64,000 nucleotides of DNA from UBA2396 sp038042175 (GTDB lineage Bacteria; Planctomycetota; Phycisphaerae; Phycisphaerales; UBA1924), in contig CAYHQQ010000013.1 of NCBI GenBank assembly GCA_964358855.1, forward strand, positions 17,219 through 81,218, read 5' to 3'. A program made the translations under genes and the position numbers. The notes under the pieces are model-generated. The model saw only the letters and a program-made list of their open reading frames with translations. It made no database searches and was not told the origin of the DNA. Below, piece after piece: positions 41,324 to 50,400 of this stretch. Within the stretch, counting starts at the first letter, position 1; each line of letters begins with the position of its first letter.

Positions 41324-44242
41324 ATGCCTGACACCCGCCCCGATCCCGCCGAACTCCTCGCCCGCGTGAAGCGTGAGGAAGCCCGCGCCGTCGGCGAGGC
41401 CTCGCGGCGCGGCAAGCTCAAGATCTTCTTCGGCATGTCCCCCGGCGTGGGCAAGACGTACGCGATGCTGGCCGCCGCCCAGCGCCTCGCGGCCCAGGGC
41501 GTTGATGTTGTCGTGGGCGTTGTCGAGACCCATGGGCGCGGCGAGACTGAGCAGATGACGCTGGGCTTGGACGTCCTGCCTCGGCGCTCGATCGTCTATC
41601 GCGGCGCGGACGGCACCTCGACACCGGTCACGCTCACCGAGTTCGACCTCGACGCGGCCATCAAACGCAAGCCCGACGTGCTTCTTGTCGATGAGCTGGC
41701 CCACACCAACGCTCAGGGAAGCTCCAACGAGAAGCGCTGGCAGGATGTGCAGGCGTGCCTGAGCGCCGGCATCAACGTCTACACGACCTTGAACGTCCAG
41801 CACCTCGAGAGCCTCAACGACATCGTCGCCCAGATCACCGGCGTCACCGTCCGCGAGACGATCCCCGACTCGGTCGTCGAGGGGGCCGACGAGATCGAGC
41901 TCGTCGACCTGCCGCCCGACGCGCTCCTGGAGCGACTGCGGGCGGGCAAGGTCTACGTGCCCGACGCCGCCAAGCAGGCGATCGACTCGTTCTTTCGCGC
42001 GGGCAATCTCACCGCTCTCCGCCAGCTCGCCCTTCGGCGTACCGCCGAGTGGGTCGATCAGCGGATGCGGGAGTACAAGGACGACCACGGGATCCACACC
42101 GTCTGGGCCGCCACCGACCGGATTCTCGTCGCGGTCAGCCCCAGTCCCGCATCCCCGCGTCTCGTGCGTGCGGCCAAGCGGATGGCGGCGAGCCTGCGTG
42201 CCGAGCTGATCGCGGTGTACGTCGAAGGCCCCGACGCCGACCGAATGCCGCAGGCCGACCGCGACCGCGTGCTTCAGACCCTCCGTCTGGCCGAATCGCT
42301 CGGTGCCGAGACCGCGACGATCACCTACGGCGCGGGGCGCGCGAGCGCCACCGGCCCGCGCGGCGCCGCGGCCGAGCTCGTCTCCTTCGCCCGCTCGCGC
42401 AATGTCACGCGGATCGTGATCGGCAAAACCCAACGGGCCCGGGCCTCCGAGGCGATCGGCATGCTGCTGGGTCGCGGTTCGTTCTCCAGCGACGTGATCC
42501 GGGCGTCGGGCGAAATCGAGGTCGTCGTGCTCCAAGGCCAGGAGAACGAGGATCGACGGGCGCCGGCACAGAGCCCCGTCGACTCCGCGCAATCGGCCGG
42601 GACCATGTGGACCGGCGATCTCATGGCGAGACTCGGCGCGTCCATCCTCCTTGTGACCGCCTGCACCGGCCTGTCCTCGCTGGTCTTTCGGCAGGTCGAC
42701 CTCGCCAACATCGCGATGCTGTATCTCGCGGGCGTCGTCGTCGCGGCCATGTGGCTCGGACGCGCGCCCGCGATCGTCGCCTGCGTCCTGGGCGTCGCCG
42801 CCTTCGACTTCTTCTTTGTGCCCCCGCACCTCACCCTCGCCGTCAGCGACATCCAGTACCTGATCACCTTCGCGGTCATGCTCGCGGTCGGACTTCTCAT
42901 CGCCCACCTCACCGCGCGCCTCAAGGCCCTGGCCGAGGCTGCCCGAGATCGCGAACGACGCACCGCCTCGCTCTACGCGATGGCCCGCGAGCTGGCGGCG
43001 GCCCAGTCGCTCGCCGACACCGCCACTGTCGCCGCCCGCCACGTCGCCAGCGCGTTCGACGCCGACGTGGTCGTTGCGATCGCCTCCGCCTCGGCTCCCG
43101 AGGGCGTCGACATCCTCGCCTGGGGCGGCGTGTCCCCGGACTGGCTCAACGCCGGCGGCGCAGCCGAGATCGCGGCCGGCGTCAAAGGACTGGAAGGCAC
43201 CGGCGGCGGCGGGCGCAATCGCTCGGTCGCCCGATGGGTGCTCGATCATGGCAAGCCCGCGGGCCTGGGCACGTCCATCCTGGCCGCCGCCCAGGGGCGC
43301 TTCATGCCCCTCTCCACGACGCAAGGTCGCGTGGGGGTGCTGGGAATTAGGCCAACCACGCCCCACGCTCAGTCACGCCTGCTCTCCACCGATCGCCTGC
43401 TCTTGCTCGACACCTTCGCGGCGCAGGTCGCCGCGGCGATCGAGCGCGTCCGCCTGATCGAGAGCCGCGAGGCCGCTCGCGTCGATGCCGAGAGCGAACG
43501 CCTCCGCGGCGCCCTCCTCTCCTCGGTCTCGCACGACCTCCGCACGCCGCTGGCGACCATCGCGGGCTCGGCCAGCACGCTGCGTGAGTCGGGCGACCGG
43601 CTCGACAGCGCGACCCGCTCGGAACTGATCGACAGCATCGTCACCGAGGCAGCCCGGCTCAACGACCTCATCGCCAACCTCGTCTTCGCCACGCGCCTGG
43701 AGTCGGGCGCCATCGATCTGCAGCGCGACTGGTCCACCGTCGAAGAGATCGTCGGCAGCGGGCTCGCGCGCCACCGCGAGGCGCTCGCTCACAGGCCGCT
43801 GCGGACCATCGGACTCGGCTCGGGCCTTCCCATGGTCAAGGTCGACAGCGCGATGCTCCCGATGGTTGTCCACAACCTCGTCGAGAACGCCATCCGCTAC
43901 ACGCCGCAGGGCACGCCCATCTCGATCGCGGCCTGGCGATCCGACAACAATGTCGTCATCAGAGTAGCCGACGAGGGACCCGGCCTCGCCGAAGGCGAGA
44001 CCGCCAGGGTTTTCCAGCGCTTCTATCGCGGGCGCACCGCCCGCCTCGCCCAGACCGGGCAAGCCGGCGCCGCCGGGGGCATGGGCCTGGGCCTCACCAT
44101 CTGCGAGGGCATCATCAAGGCCCACCGTGGACGCATCTGGGCAGAGCCCAACACGCCCCACGGCGTCGCGTTCCTCTTCTCGCTCCCCCTGGACGAGCCC
44201 CAGCCCGTTGTCGCCAAGGACCCCGAGGAGGTGCCCGCATGA
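41324..44242 (+). CDS. kdpD: Osmosensitive K+ channel sensor histidine kinase KdpD
   Basis: A 972-residue sensor kinase. The N-terminal KdpD domain has Walker-type GMSPGVGKT (residues 37-45) and DVLLVDELAHTNAQGS; a UspA-like domain follows (ILVAVSPSPASPRLVRAAKRM). Four membrane helices lie near residues 430-530 (MLYLAGVVVAAMWLGRAPAI, FDFFFVPPHLTL). A GAF-like region precedes the kinase core: SVSHDLRTPLATI with the phospho-His near 737, and the ATPase boxes VENAIRYTPQG and DEGPGLAEGE. It senses K+ limitation and phosphorylates KdpE. ATG 41324 is preferred to TTG 41315. It is a little longer than the E. coli protein (894). Confidence 0.95.
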   Translation: MPDTRPDPAELLARVKREEARAVGEASRRGKLKIFFGMSPGVGKTYAMLAAAQRLAAQGVDVVVGVVETHGRGETEQMTLGLDVLPRRSIVYRGADGTSTPVTLTEFDLDAAIKRKPDVLLVDELAHTNAQGSSNEKRWQDVQACLSAGINVYTTLNVQHLESLNDIVAQITGVTVRETIPDSVVEGADEIELVDLPPDALLERLRAGKVYVPDAAKQAIDSFFRAGNLTALRQLALRRTAEWVDQRMREYKDDHGIHTVWAATDRILVAVSPSPASPRLVRAAKRMAASLRAELIAVYVEGPDADRMPQADRDRVLQTLRLAESLGAETATITYGAGRASATGPRGAAAELVSFARSRNVTRIVIGKTQRARASEAIGMLLGRGSFSSDVIRASGEIEVVVLQGQENEDRRAPAQSPVDSAQSAGTMWTGDLMARLGASILLVTACTGLSSLVFRQVDLANIAMLYLAGVVVAAMWLGRAPAIVACVLGVAAFDFFFVPPHLTLAVSDIQYLITFAVMLAVGLLIAHLTARLKALAEAARDRERRTASLYAMARELAAAQSLADTATVAARHVASAFDADVVVAIASASAPEGVDILAWGGVSPDWLNAGGAAEIAAGVKGLEGTGGGGRNRSVARWVLDHGKPAGLGTSILAAAQGRFMPLSTTQGRVGVLGIRPTTPHAQSRLLSTDRLLLLDTFAAQVAAAIERVRLIESREAARVDAESERLRGALLSSVSHDLRTPLATIAGSASTLRESGDRLDSATRSELIDSIVTEAARLNDLIANLVFATRLESGAIDLQRDWSTVEEIVGSGLARHREALAHRPLRTIGLGSGLPMVKVDSAMLPMVVHNLVENAIRYTPQGTPISIAAWRSDNNVVIRVADEGPGLAEGETARVFQRFYRGRTARLAQTGQAGAAGGMGLGLTICEGIIKAHRGRIWAEPNTPHGVAFLFSLPLDEPQPVVAKDPEEVPA

Positions 44243-45039
44243 ACGCCTCACCGCTCGAACCGACGCCGCCAACACCCTCCGGGCCCGGCCCCTTGATCCT
44301 CATCATCGAGGACGAAGCGCCCATCCGCAAGTTCCTGCGTGCCACGCTCACCGCGCACGGCTACCGCCTGGTCGAGGCGGCCACCGCCCGCGACGGGCTG
44401 GTGCAGGCCGGCATGCAGCCGCCCGATCTCATTGTGCTCGACCTGGGCCTTCCCGATGGCGACGGACTGGACGTCACACGTCAGCTCCGCACCTGGACCA
44501 GCGTGCCCATCATCGTGCTCTCGGCCCGCGGGCAGGAGAGCGACAAGGTGGCCGCACTCGACGCCGGCGCCGACGACTACCTCACCAAGCCGTTCGGCGT
44601 GGGCGAGCTCACCGCCCGCATTCGCGTCGCCCTTCGCCACGCCGCCCGCCCGGGTGCACCCGGTACCGCCGGATCGAGTTCGGTGTACGAAACGTCGGCC
44701 GATGGGAGAACAATCCGCGTGGACCTGGCGGCCCGCCTCGTGCGTGTGCAGGATGACGCGTCGACCGTCGCTCCCGCCGAGCTGCGCCTCACGCCCACGG
44801 AATTCAAACTGCTGGCGTTCCTGATCAAGCACGCGGGCAAGGTGCTCACGCACCAGCAAATTCTTCGTGAAGTTTGGGGGCCCACGCACCAGAGCGACGT
44901 GCAGTACCTGCGTGTGTACGCGGGACAACTGCGCCAGAAGCTGGAAAGAGACGCCGCACAACCAAGGTTTCTCATCACCGAACCCGGGGTGGGGTACCGG
45001 CTGATCGAGGAAAGCGGGCGACGAGGTTTGAACTCGTGA
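44239..45039 (+). CDS. kdpE: KDP operon response regulator KdpE
   Basis: A 266-residue OmpR/KdpE-family regulator. The receiver domain has the acidic pair IIEDEAP, the phospho-acceptor Asp68 in VLDLGLPDGDGL, and Lys near 117 in DDYLTKPFG. The C-terminal winged helix is LRLTPTEFKLLAFLIKHAGK with ILREVWGPTHQSDVQYLRVY. A 40-residue insert (TAGSSSVYETSADGRTIRVD) separates the domains. The ATG overlaps the kdpD stop by four bases. The last residues (GRRGLNS) are encoded by the antisense of the tRNA-Gly gene at 45013-45084, so the native C-terminus may have been altered when the two became adjacent. Confidence 0.94.
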   Translation: MNASPLEPTPPTPSGPGPLILIIEDEAPIRKFLRATLTAHGYRLVEAATARDGLVQAGMQPPDLIVLDLGLPDGDGLDVTRQLRTWTSVPIIVLSARGQESDKVAALDAGADDYLTKPFGVGELTARIRVALRHAARPGAPGTAGSSSVYETSADGRTIRVDLAARLVRVQDDASTVAPAELRLTPTEFKLLAFLIKHAGKVLTHQQILREVWGPTHQSDVQYLRVYAGQLRQKLERDAAQPRFLITEPGVGYRLIEESGRRGLNS

Positions 45040-45084
45040 CCTACGCGTTGGGAACGCGTCGCTCTACCACTGAGCTACGCCCGC
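45013..45084 (-). tRNA. tRNA-Gly (anticodon CCC)
   Basis: The minus strand folds as a full cloverleaf: acceptor GCGGGCG/CGCCCGC with a T discriminator, D-arm GCTC...GAGC, anticodon stem ACGCG/CGCGT around TTCCCAA (anticodon CCC, reads GGG), variable loop AGGTC, and T-arm ACGAG TTCAAAC CTCGT. CCA is not encoded. The 3' half overlaps the end of kdpE on the other strand. Confidence 0.95.
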
Positions 45085-45180
45085 ATGAACACCGACATTC
45101 TACCGCCGGTGAACCGCCGAGTATAGCCGATCAAGCCAGGGGTCAACCGGTGCCCCCTCGTCGGCCGTCCGCCGGCGAGG

Positions 45181-45186
45181 TACGCT
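45181..45186 (+). promoter_or_regulatory. Putative -10 hexamer, leaderless
   Basis: TACGCT followed by seven bases and ATG 45194 of the endonuclease-fold gene. No clear -35 box. Confidence 0.4.
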
Positions 45187-45193
45187 TGGGACC

Positions 45194-46456
45194 ATGATGC
45201 CATATTCCATCCTGATCGCGATCGCGTGCCTGGTGCCCCGGTCGCTCGCCCTTCAGCCCACGCCCGCCGACATGCCCCAGGTCCCGGGTGCAGTGCCCGT
45301 GGTCCTGCGGGTCGCGACGTTCAACATCGAGGATGTACGCACCGACGATCTCAAGAATGCGGCCCACCCGCGCCTGAGACGCCTGGCCGAGGTCATCCAA
45401 CGCATCCGCCCCAACATCATCCTCCTCAACGAGATCGCCTACGACATGCCCGGCTCGCCGGGATGGAGCCAGGGCGACGGACAGGGGCAGAACGGCCAGC
45501 GCTTCGCCGATACCTTCCTGAGCGTGGCCCAGGCTTCCGACGTGACGCCGATCAAATACAAAGCGTACATGGCGCCGTCCAACACGGGGCTCTTCAGCGG
45601 ACTGGATCTGGATCACGACGGCAAGGTCACCGCGACCTATCCCGCGCCGCCCTCGGCCAAGAGCGACGGCACGGCGGGCGAGCAGTCCAAGGGCGGCATC
45701 GCCTTCGCCGGCGACTGCTGGGGCTTTGGCACCTTTCCCGGGCAGTACGCGATGGCCCTCCTGGTCGATGAGCGCCTGACCATCGACACCGACAGGGTGC
45801 GGACCTTCCAGAACCTCCCGTGGGATTACATGCCCGGGGCGATGTTCCCCCTCAAGCCCGACGCCACCGACTGGCACCCGCCGGCGGTGCGGGCGGTGGT
45901 GCGTCTCTCGAGCAAGTCGCACTGGGACGTGCCGGTGAAGCTGCCCAACGGCGCCGAACTCCACATGCTGTGCAGCCATCCGACGCCCCCGGTCTTCGAT
46001 GGCCCCGAGAAACGCAACGCCAGACGCAACCACGACGAGATCCGCTTCTGGCGCGACTATGTCGCCAACGAGCCTTACATCGTCGACGATCAAGGGCTCG
46101 TGGGCGGGCTGATCATGGGGAAGGACGGGCCCAGGCTCAACGTGACGCTGCCGTTTGTCGTGCTGGGCGACCTCAACGCCGATCCCAAGAAGGGCGACTC
46201 GATGGACTCGCCGATGAAGCTCCTGTTCGCGAGCCGCCACTTGAACTCCCAGGTCACGCCCGCGAGCGATGTGGCGGTCGAAGGGCTTGAGGCGACCGAC
46301 ACCGCGAGCTTTAGGCTCCGCGTCGACTACGTGCTCCCCTCCAAGTCGCTCAAGGTCCTCGCCTCGGGCATCTGGCGCCAGAAGCCCGCCGGCGAATCCA
46401 AATTCCCCAGCGACCACTTCCCCGTCTGGATGGAAATCGAAGTCCCGGGAAATTGA
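45194..46456 (+). CDS. Exported endonuclease/exonuclease/phosphatase-fold protein
   Basis: A 420-residue protein with an N-terminal signal peptide (YSILIAIACLVPRSLA). The EEP fold motifs are present in order: VATFNIEDVR, NIILLNEIAYD (the metal-binding Glu), FVVLGDLNADPKKGDS (Asp and Asn), and SDHFPVWMEIE at the end (the catalytic Asp-His). A 200-residue insert with KGGIAFAGDCWGFGTFPGQ and WHPPAVRAVVRLSSK lies between. The fold cleaves phosphodiester or phosphate esters; the location outside the cytoplasm would suit nutrient scavenging from nucleic acid or phospholipid. Which substrate is used cannot be said. Confidence 0.88.
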   Translation: MMPYSILIAIACLVPRSLALQPTPADMPQVPGAVPVVLRVATFNIEDVRTDDLKNAAHPRLRRLAEVIQRIRPNIILLNEIAYDMPGSPGWSQGDGQGQNGQRFADTFLSVAQASDVTPIKYKAYMAPSNTGLFSGLDLDHDGKVTATYPAPPSAKSDGTAGEQSKGGIAFAGDCWGFGTFPGQYAMALLVDERLTIDTDRVRTFQNLPWDYMPGAMFPLKPDATDWHPPAVRAVVRLSSKSHWDVPVKLPNGAELHMLCSHPTPPVFDGPEKRNARRNHDEIRFWRDYVANEPYIVDDQGLVGGLIMGKDGPRLNVTLPFVVLGDLNADPKKGDSMDSPMKLLFASRHLNSQVTPASDVAVEGLEATDTASFRLRVDYVLPSKSLKVLASGIWRQKPAGESKFPSDHFPVWMEIEVPGN

Positions 46457-46625
46457 AACACGGAGGGCACGGAGGGGCACGGAGCAAGGCAGGATCGCGT
46501 GAAGGAATTGGAGCGGAAAGGGCAGAAGGCTGAACTTGAAGGCGGAAGGCGGAGTCGATTCAGCCTTCAGCCTTCAAGTTCAGCCTTCTGCCTTTGCCTT
46601 CCTCCGTGCCTCTTCCGTGTTTCAC
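46456..46625. repeat. CACGGAG element with a long inner hairpin, copy 2
   Basis: Left arm heptamers CACGGAG at 46459-46465, 46468-46474 and 46478-46484; right arm CTCCGTG at 46602-46608 and a degenerate copy after it. Between them is a perfect 23-base inverted repeat (46521-46543 with 46570-46592) that extends with a few mismatches. It lies between the converging exported-phosphatase and LptC-like genes and may end transcription from both sides. Confidence 0.85.
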
Positions 46626-46633
46626 TTTCAGCC

Positions 46634-49600
46634 TTACCTCGGCGCCACGATCGTCGATGGCTTCACAACCTCGACGCGGTCCCTGGCCAGGTCCCACAGG
46701 ATCTCCGCCGCCCGCACCGGGCTGGCGGTCGTGGAGTCGTAGACGATGATTTCGGCGGACTCGTCGGCCCAGGCCCGCACAGTGCCCAGATCGGCGTCGT
46801 ACAGGAATCGATCCGACGTCAGCTGCCGCTCGCCTGTCGCCGACTTGAGCTTGCCGAAGACCGCTCCCGTGCCCGTCGCCTTGGTGAGTCGCCCGCGCTG
46901 GACGCCACCGGACGAGCCCGGCTTGTCCGTGCCCAGCACCACCGCGTCAACACGCTGGGCCTCGAGGTACACCGTCGACCCGTCGGCCTCTCGCGCGTGG
47001 GTGAGCTGCGCCCCGCCAAGGAAGGTCAGATCCCCCGTGCGGCGCGTGTAGTGCATCGAGCCGGCCCAGTCAAACAGAGCCGTGCCACGCGAGGAGCCGC
47101 CCAGCGGGCCCGCCGGTCCGGGCTGCGGCGTCGCACCCTGGGTCACCCGACGATCGAGCACAACCGAGCGTCCCTTGCCCGGCACATCGAGCGTGCCCAG
47201 CGCGAGGTCCGCCAGGATCTCGCGTCCTTCGAGATACACAAGCTGCTCAACACCAGCCTTGCCCGTCTTGCCCAGTTCCACCACCGTGTCGTACTTTCGG
47301 GACTCGACCGTCGCGATCTCGGGCCTGTCGGGGGCGGCCCTTGCGACCGCTTTGATCACTTTGCGCTGGTCCTGGGCCGGCCCGGGAAGCGACGACTGCG
47401 GGTCCTTGACCGCCAGCGGCTCGATCTCGACGCGAATGAAGTCGGCGTCGATCTTGTCGATGGTCATTGTGTCGGGCATGATCTCCGAGTGCGTCGAGCC
47501 GCGGGCCTCGAGAATGCCCGAGACGTTGTCGAACGACATCGACTGGGCCCACTGCGACGTTGCGGCGACCACACCGCCGGCATCCGCACCCGCCGTCTGG
47601 CCGCTGTGTGCGAATCGCCCGGGTCCTTCGACATCAATGCGTTCGGAGGCGCGGCTGAGCTTGATGACCTCGCCATCGACCCGCGTGGGACCCTTTGCGG
47701 CAAAGGCGGACTTGCCCAGCAGAACCACACGCTCGCTGAGCACATCGGCCCGCAGCTCGTCGGCCCCGGCGCTGAGGCTGTCCTTGCCGGTGAAGGTCAC
47801 GCTATCGCGGGCGAGCACGCTTGTCGCCGTGTGCTTGGCGTCCTTGCCCTTGCCCATGGTCGCCTCGATCAGGCCCGCGCTCAGCACATCGGTCCCGCGC
47901 GACGCCAGGGCGTGTCCCGTCGCGGTGACCACCGAGGGTTCCGACTTCCCGTCTTGGGCCGGCTTGAAGGCCACGTCCAGAGTGTCGCCCCGCACCTCGC
48001 CTCCCCGCCCATCTTGCGCCAAGCCATTTCCCGCCACGTGCGCGTTCTTGAACTGTCCGCCCATGTCAAACTCTGCCCGCAGCACGTCTCCTCCGACCGC
48101 CGAATTCCCATCCCACGCCTTTGTGTTCCCCGCGAGCATCACGTTTCGAATCTTCCAGTCCGCCGTTCCCGGGAAGAACTCAAAGTCCGCCTGCTCGCTC
48201 CACGACGCGCCCCTGGGATTCGTCCGCGAGCCCGCGAGCATGTCGCCCAATCCCCGTGTCTGGCCCACGCGCGTCGGCAGATTGATGCCCAGATCGGTGC
48301 AGTTCACGACCTCTCCGCTCGCTCCGAAAAACGCCACGCCCCCCGACGCGTTCGACCTCATGAGCAAGTCGCCCCGCGTCGCCGAGTAATCCACCTCCGG
48401 CGCATGCCCGGACTGGTGCGTCGCCGCGTTCGTAAACTCGACGGGCTTCTCCCCGCCGCGAAGCTTGATTGTCACGTCGTTGCTGATCAGCTCCGCCCCC
48501 GGCGCCGACAAGGGCCTGATCTCCAGGGACCCCTCGCTCGCCAGAGTCCACTCCACCGCACGCCTCCCTCCAACGGTTGCATCAGGCGCCGCGGCGGGCG
48601 TGACGGCGGGTGTGGCGGGATTGGCAGGATTGGTGGGATTGGCGGGCGCCGCCGGCCCGGCGGAATCTGCCTCATTTCCCTTCGCCGCGCTTGGCTCCCC
48701 CGGCGCGGGCACCGGATCCTTGGTCTTGTCCTGCGCCCCCTTCACCGCGATCTCCGCCAGCGCTTTGGGCGGCAGCGCATTGTTGATCAGTCGCACAAAC
48801 CCCTCGCCCTTGGCCGCATCCACACGCATTGCTCCCGACGTGAACGTCAGTGGGGACGAGTACACCGCGCGGTACAGCGTCTCGATCGGTGCCTTGGGTT
48901 TGGCCGCCCCCGGCTTTGCAGCGATCGCCCCCGTCGGCGGCGTCGCTTTCTCCGACGTCGCTTTCTCCGGCGCCGCAGCGATCACCTCGCCCTTGGGCGA
49001 AGCCCCCGCCCCGACCTTCGCGGGTTCCAAAGCGGGAGCCGTCTTCGCGATGAGCGCGGCCAGCTTGCTGAAATTCGGCTTGCGCTCCACCAGCACCAGC
49101 TGCGCACCTTCGCGCGCCTCGTCAAAGAGCACGCGAACCGATTCCCCCGAGAAAACAATGTCCCCGTAGCTCCCGTTCACCCTTCCCGGCGTGATCGCCT
49201 CCCCAAACGTCGTGTCAAAGTCCAGCTTCTGGTCGAATTCCGCGTGCCCGATCACCACCGCCTTGGCCGGATCATTCCCAAGCGCAAACCCCGCTTCGTA
49301 CAGCGTCGCCTTCACATCCCCCTCAAAGGTCCCCTGCTCGGGCGGCTGATCCCGGCTGGGCCACGTGAACTTCCCCGTGTTCGCTCGCACGTGCATGACT
49401 CGCCCATCGGAAAAGAACCGGTACGCGATGGGCTCAACCACCGCGTAGCGACGCCCCTCCAGCGGGTCGATGCGTTTGGCCAGAATCACCATCGCCACCC
49501 TCGAGGAGTCCTGCCGATCCGCCAGCTCAATTCGCACATTCTCGCCCGACCCCTGCCCCGCGAATTGATCCCGGGAATTGCCCGCCCCCTGCGAGAAAAT

Positions 49601-49756
49601 GTCGGGCGGCGCCACCGACGAAGGGCCGCGTGTGGGCCCCGGGGGCGTCCGCCTCAGCACAACCAGCACGAGCCCTCCCGCGGCCGCCAGGCCGACGGCT
49701 ATGGCAACAACAAGTCCTGTAGTGCGTGCGCTCCCGCGATTCTTGGGTCGAGACAT
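46634..49756 (-). CDS. lptC: LptC/OstA-like LPS transport protein, very long
   Basis: A 1040-residue protein, with an N-terminal membrane helix (residues about 13-34, GLVVAIAVGLAAAGGLVLVV) and an LptC-like domain: RIDPLEGRRYAVVEPIAYRF and VMHVRANTGKFTW then GTFEGDVKATL. A long repeated beta-strand region of OstA/LptA character follows (EFDMGGQFKNAHVAGNG, LRADVLSERVVLLGK, GNTKAWDGNSAVGGDVLRA). A Pro/Ala/Lys linker is near residues 230-370. The length is far above normal LptC (about 190). kdsC and kdsD precede it on the same strand, the order that leads into lptC in proteobacteria. I infer a combined LptC/LptA bridge; direct proof is lacking. Confidence 0.75.
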   Translation of the reverse strand: MSRPKNRGSARTTGLVVAIAVGLAAAGGLVLVVLRRTPPGPTRGPSSVAPPDIFSQGAGNSRDQFAGQGSGENVRIELADRQDSSRVAMVILAKRIDPLEGRRYAVVEPIAYRFFSDGRVMHVRANTGKFTWPSRDQPPEQGTFEGDVKATLYEAGFALGNDPAKAVVIGHAEFDQKLDFDTTFGEAITPGRVNGSYGDIVFSGESVRVLFDEAREGAQLVLVERKPNFSKLAALIAKTAPALEPAKVGAGASPKGEVIAAAPEKATSEKATPPTGAIAAKPGAAKPKAPIETLYRAVYSSPLTFTSGAMRVDAAKGEGFVRLINNALPPKALAEIAVKGAQDKTKDPVPAPGEPSAAKGNEADSAGPAAPANPTNPANPATPAVTPAAAPDATVGGRRAVEWTLASEGSLEIRPLSAPGAELISNDVTIKLRGGEKPVEFTNAATHQSGHAPEVDYSATRGDLLMRSNASGGVAFFGASGEVVNCTDLGINLPTRVGQTRGLGDMLAGSRTNPRGASWSEQADFEFFPGTADWKIRNVMLAGNTKAWDGNSAVGGDVLRAEFDMGGQFKNAHVAGNGLAQDGRGGEVRGDTLDVAFKPAQDGKSEPSVVTATGHALASRGTDVLSAGLIEATMGKGKDAKHTATSVLARDSVTFTGKDSLSAGADELRADVLSERVVLLGKSAFAAKGPTRVDGEVIKLSRASERIDVEGPGRFAHSGQTAGADAGGVVAATSQWAQSMSFDNVSGILEARGSTHSEIMPDTMTIDKIDADFIRVEIEPLAVKDPQSSLPGPAQDQRKVIKAVARAAPDRPEIATVESRKYDTVVELGKTGKAGVEQLVYLEGREILADLALGTLDVPGKGRSVVLDRRVTQGATPQPGPAGPLGGSSRGTALFDWAGSMHYTRRTGDLTFLGGAQLTHAREADGSTVYLEAQRVDAVVLGTDKPGSSGGVQRGRLTKATGTGAVFGKLKSATGERQLTSDRFLYDADLGTVRAWADESAEIIVYDSTTASPVRAAEILWDLARDRVEVVKPSTIVAPR

Positions 49757-49762
49757 CGGGCG

Positions 49763-49768
49763 ATTCTA
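49763..49768 (-). promoter_or_regulatory. Putative -10 hexamer, leaderless
   Basis: TAGAAT on the minus strand, six bases before ATG 49756 of the LptC-like gene. It lies in the 43-base gap after kdsC, so this gene may be transcribed independently. Confidence 0.4.
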
Positions 49769-49799
49769 GCGGGCCCCCCGCGAAAGCACGCCCGAGAGC

Positions 49800-50375
49800 T
49801 CAATCGACGACGCGAAAGATCGGCTCGGCGTCCCTGATCGGCCGGACCTCGGAGCCACCATCCGCGCCCGCCTCTTCGCTCTCCTGCCCGCTCTTGCCCT
49901 TGCCCTTGAGCAGGTGGTCGATCGCCTCGCGAACCGCCCCCTCGCCGCCCTTGCGGTGCGTCGTGTACGCCGCGATCTTGCGAACCGGTCCCTCGGCATC
50001 GGCGACGGCGATGGGATACCCCACGCGCTTGAGCACGCCCAGGTCGGGCCAGTCGTCGCCCACATACGCGATCTGCGCGAGCGAGAGCCCCGAGCGGTCC
50101 ATCAGCTCGCTCAGACACTTCTGCTTGTCCTTGATCCCCTGGTACACCAGCGAGACGCCCAGCTCCTCCATCCGGCGCTGCACCGCCTGGCTGCTTCGCC
50201 CCGAGATGACCGCGATCTGGTGCCCGAGCTTCATCCAGACCTTGATTCCAAGCCCGTCGCGGACGTGGAACCGCTTGAGCTCGTACCCATCCTGCCCGAC
50301 CCAGATCGAGCCGTCGGTGAGCACGCCGTCGACGTCCAGGACGATCATCTGAATCTCGCGCGGGTCGCTGTGCAT
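49800..50375 (-). CDS. kdsC: 3-deoxy-D-manno-octulosonate 8-phosphate phosphatase KdsC
   Basis: A 191-residue HAD-superfamily phosphatase that removes the phosphate from KDO-8-P in lipopolysaccharide core synthesis. HAD motifs: DVDGVLTDG (nucleophile Asp near residue 13), ISGRSSQAV, and GDDWPDLGVLKRVG. It lacks a cap domain, as KdsC does. The C-terminal 30 residues (Lys/Glu/Ala-rich) extend beyond the usual end. ATG 50375 is chosen because the family begins there; the in-frame extension to 50444 overlaps kdsD. It lies 25 bases after kdsD. Confidence 0.93.
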   Translation of the reverse strand: MHSDPREIQMIVLDVDGVLTDGSIWVGQDGYELKRFHVRDGLGIKVWMKLGHQIAVISGRSSQAVQRRMEELGVSLVYQGIKDKQKCLSELMDRSGLSLAQIAYVGDDWPDLGVLKRVGYPIAVADAEGPVRKIAAYTTHRKGGEGAVREAIDHLLKGKGKSGQESEEAGADGGSEVRPIRDAEPIFRVVD

Positions 50376-50400
50376 GTTGTTCTTTCCCAGGAGGAACGTG

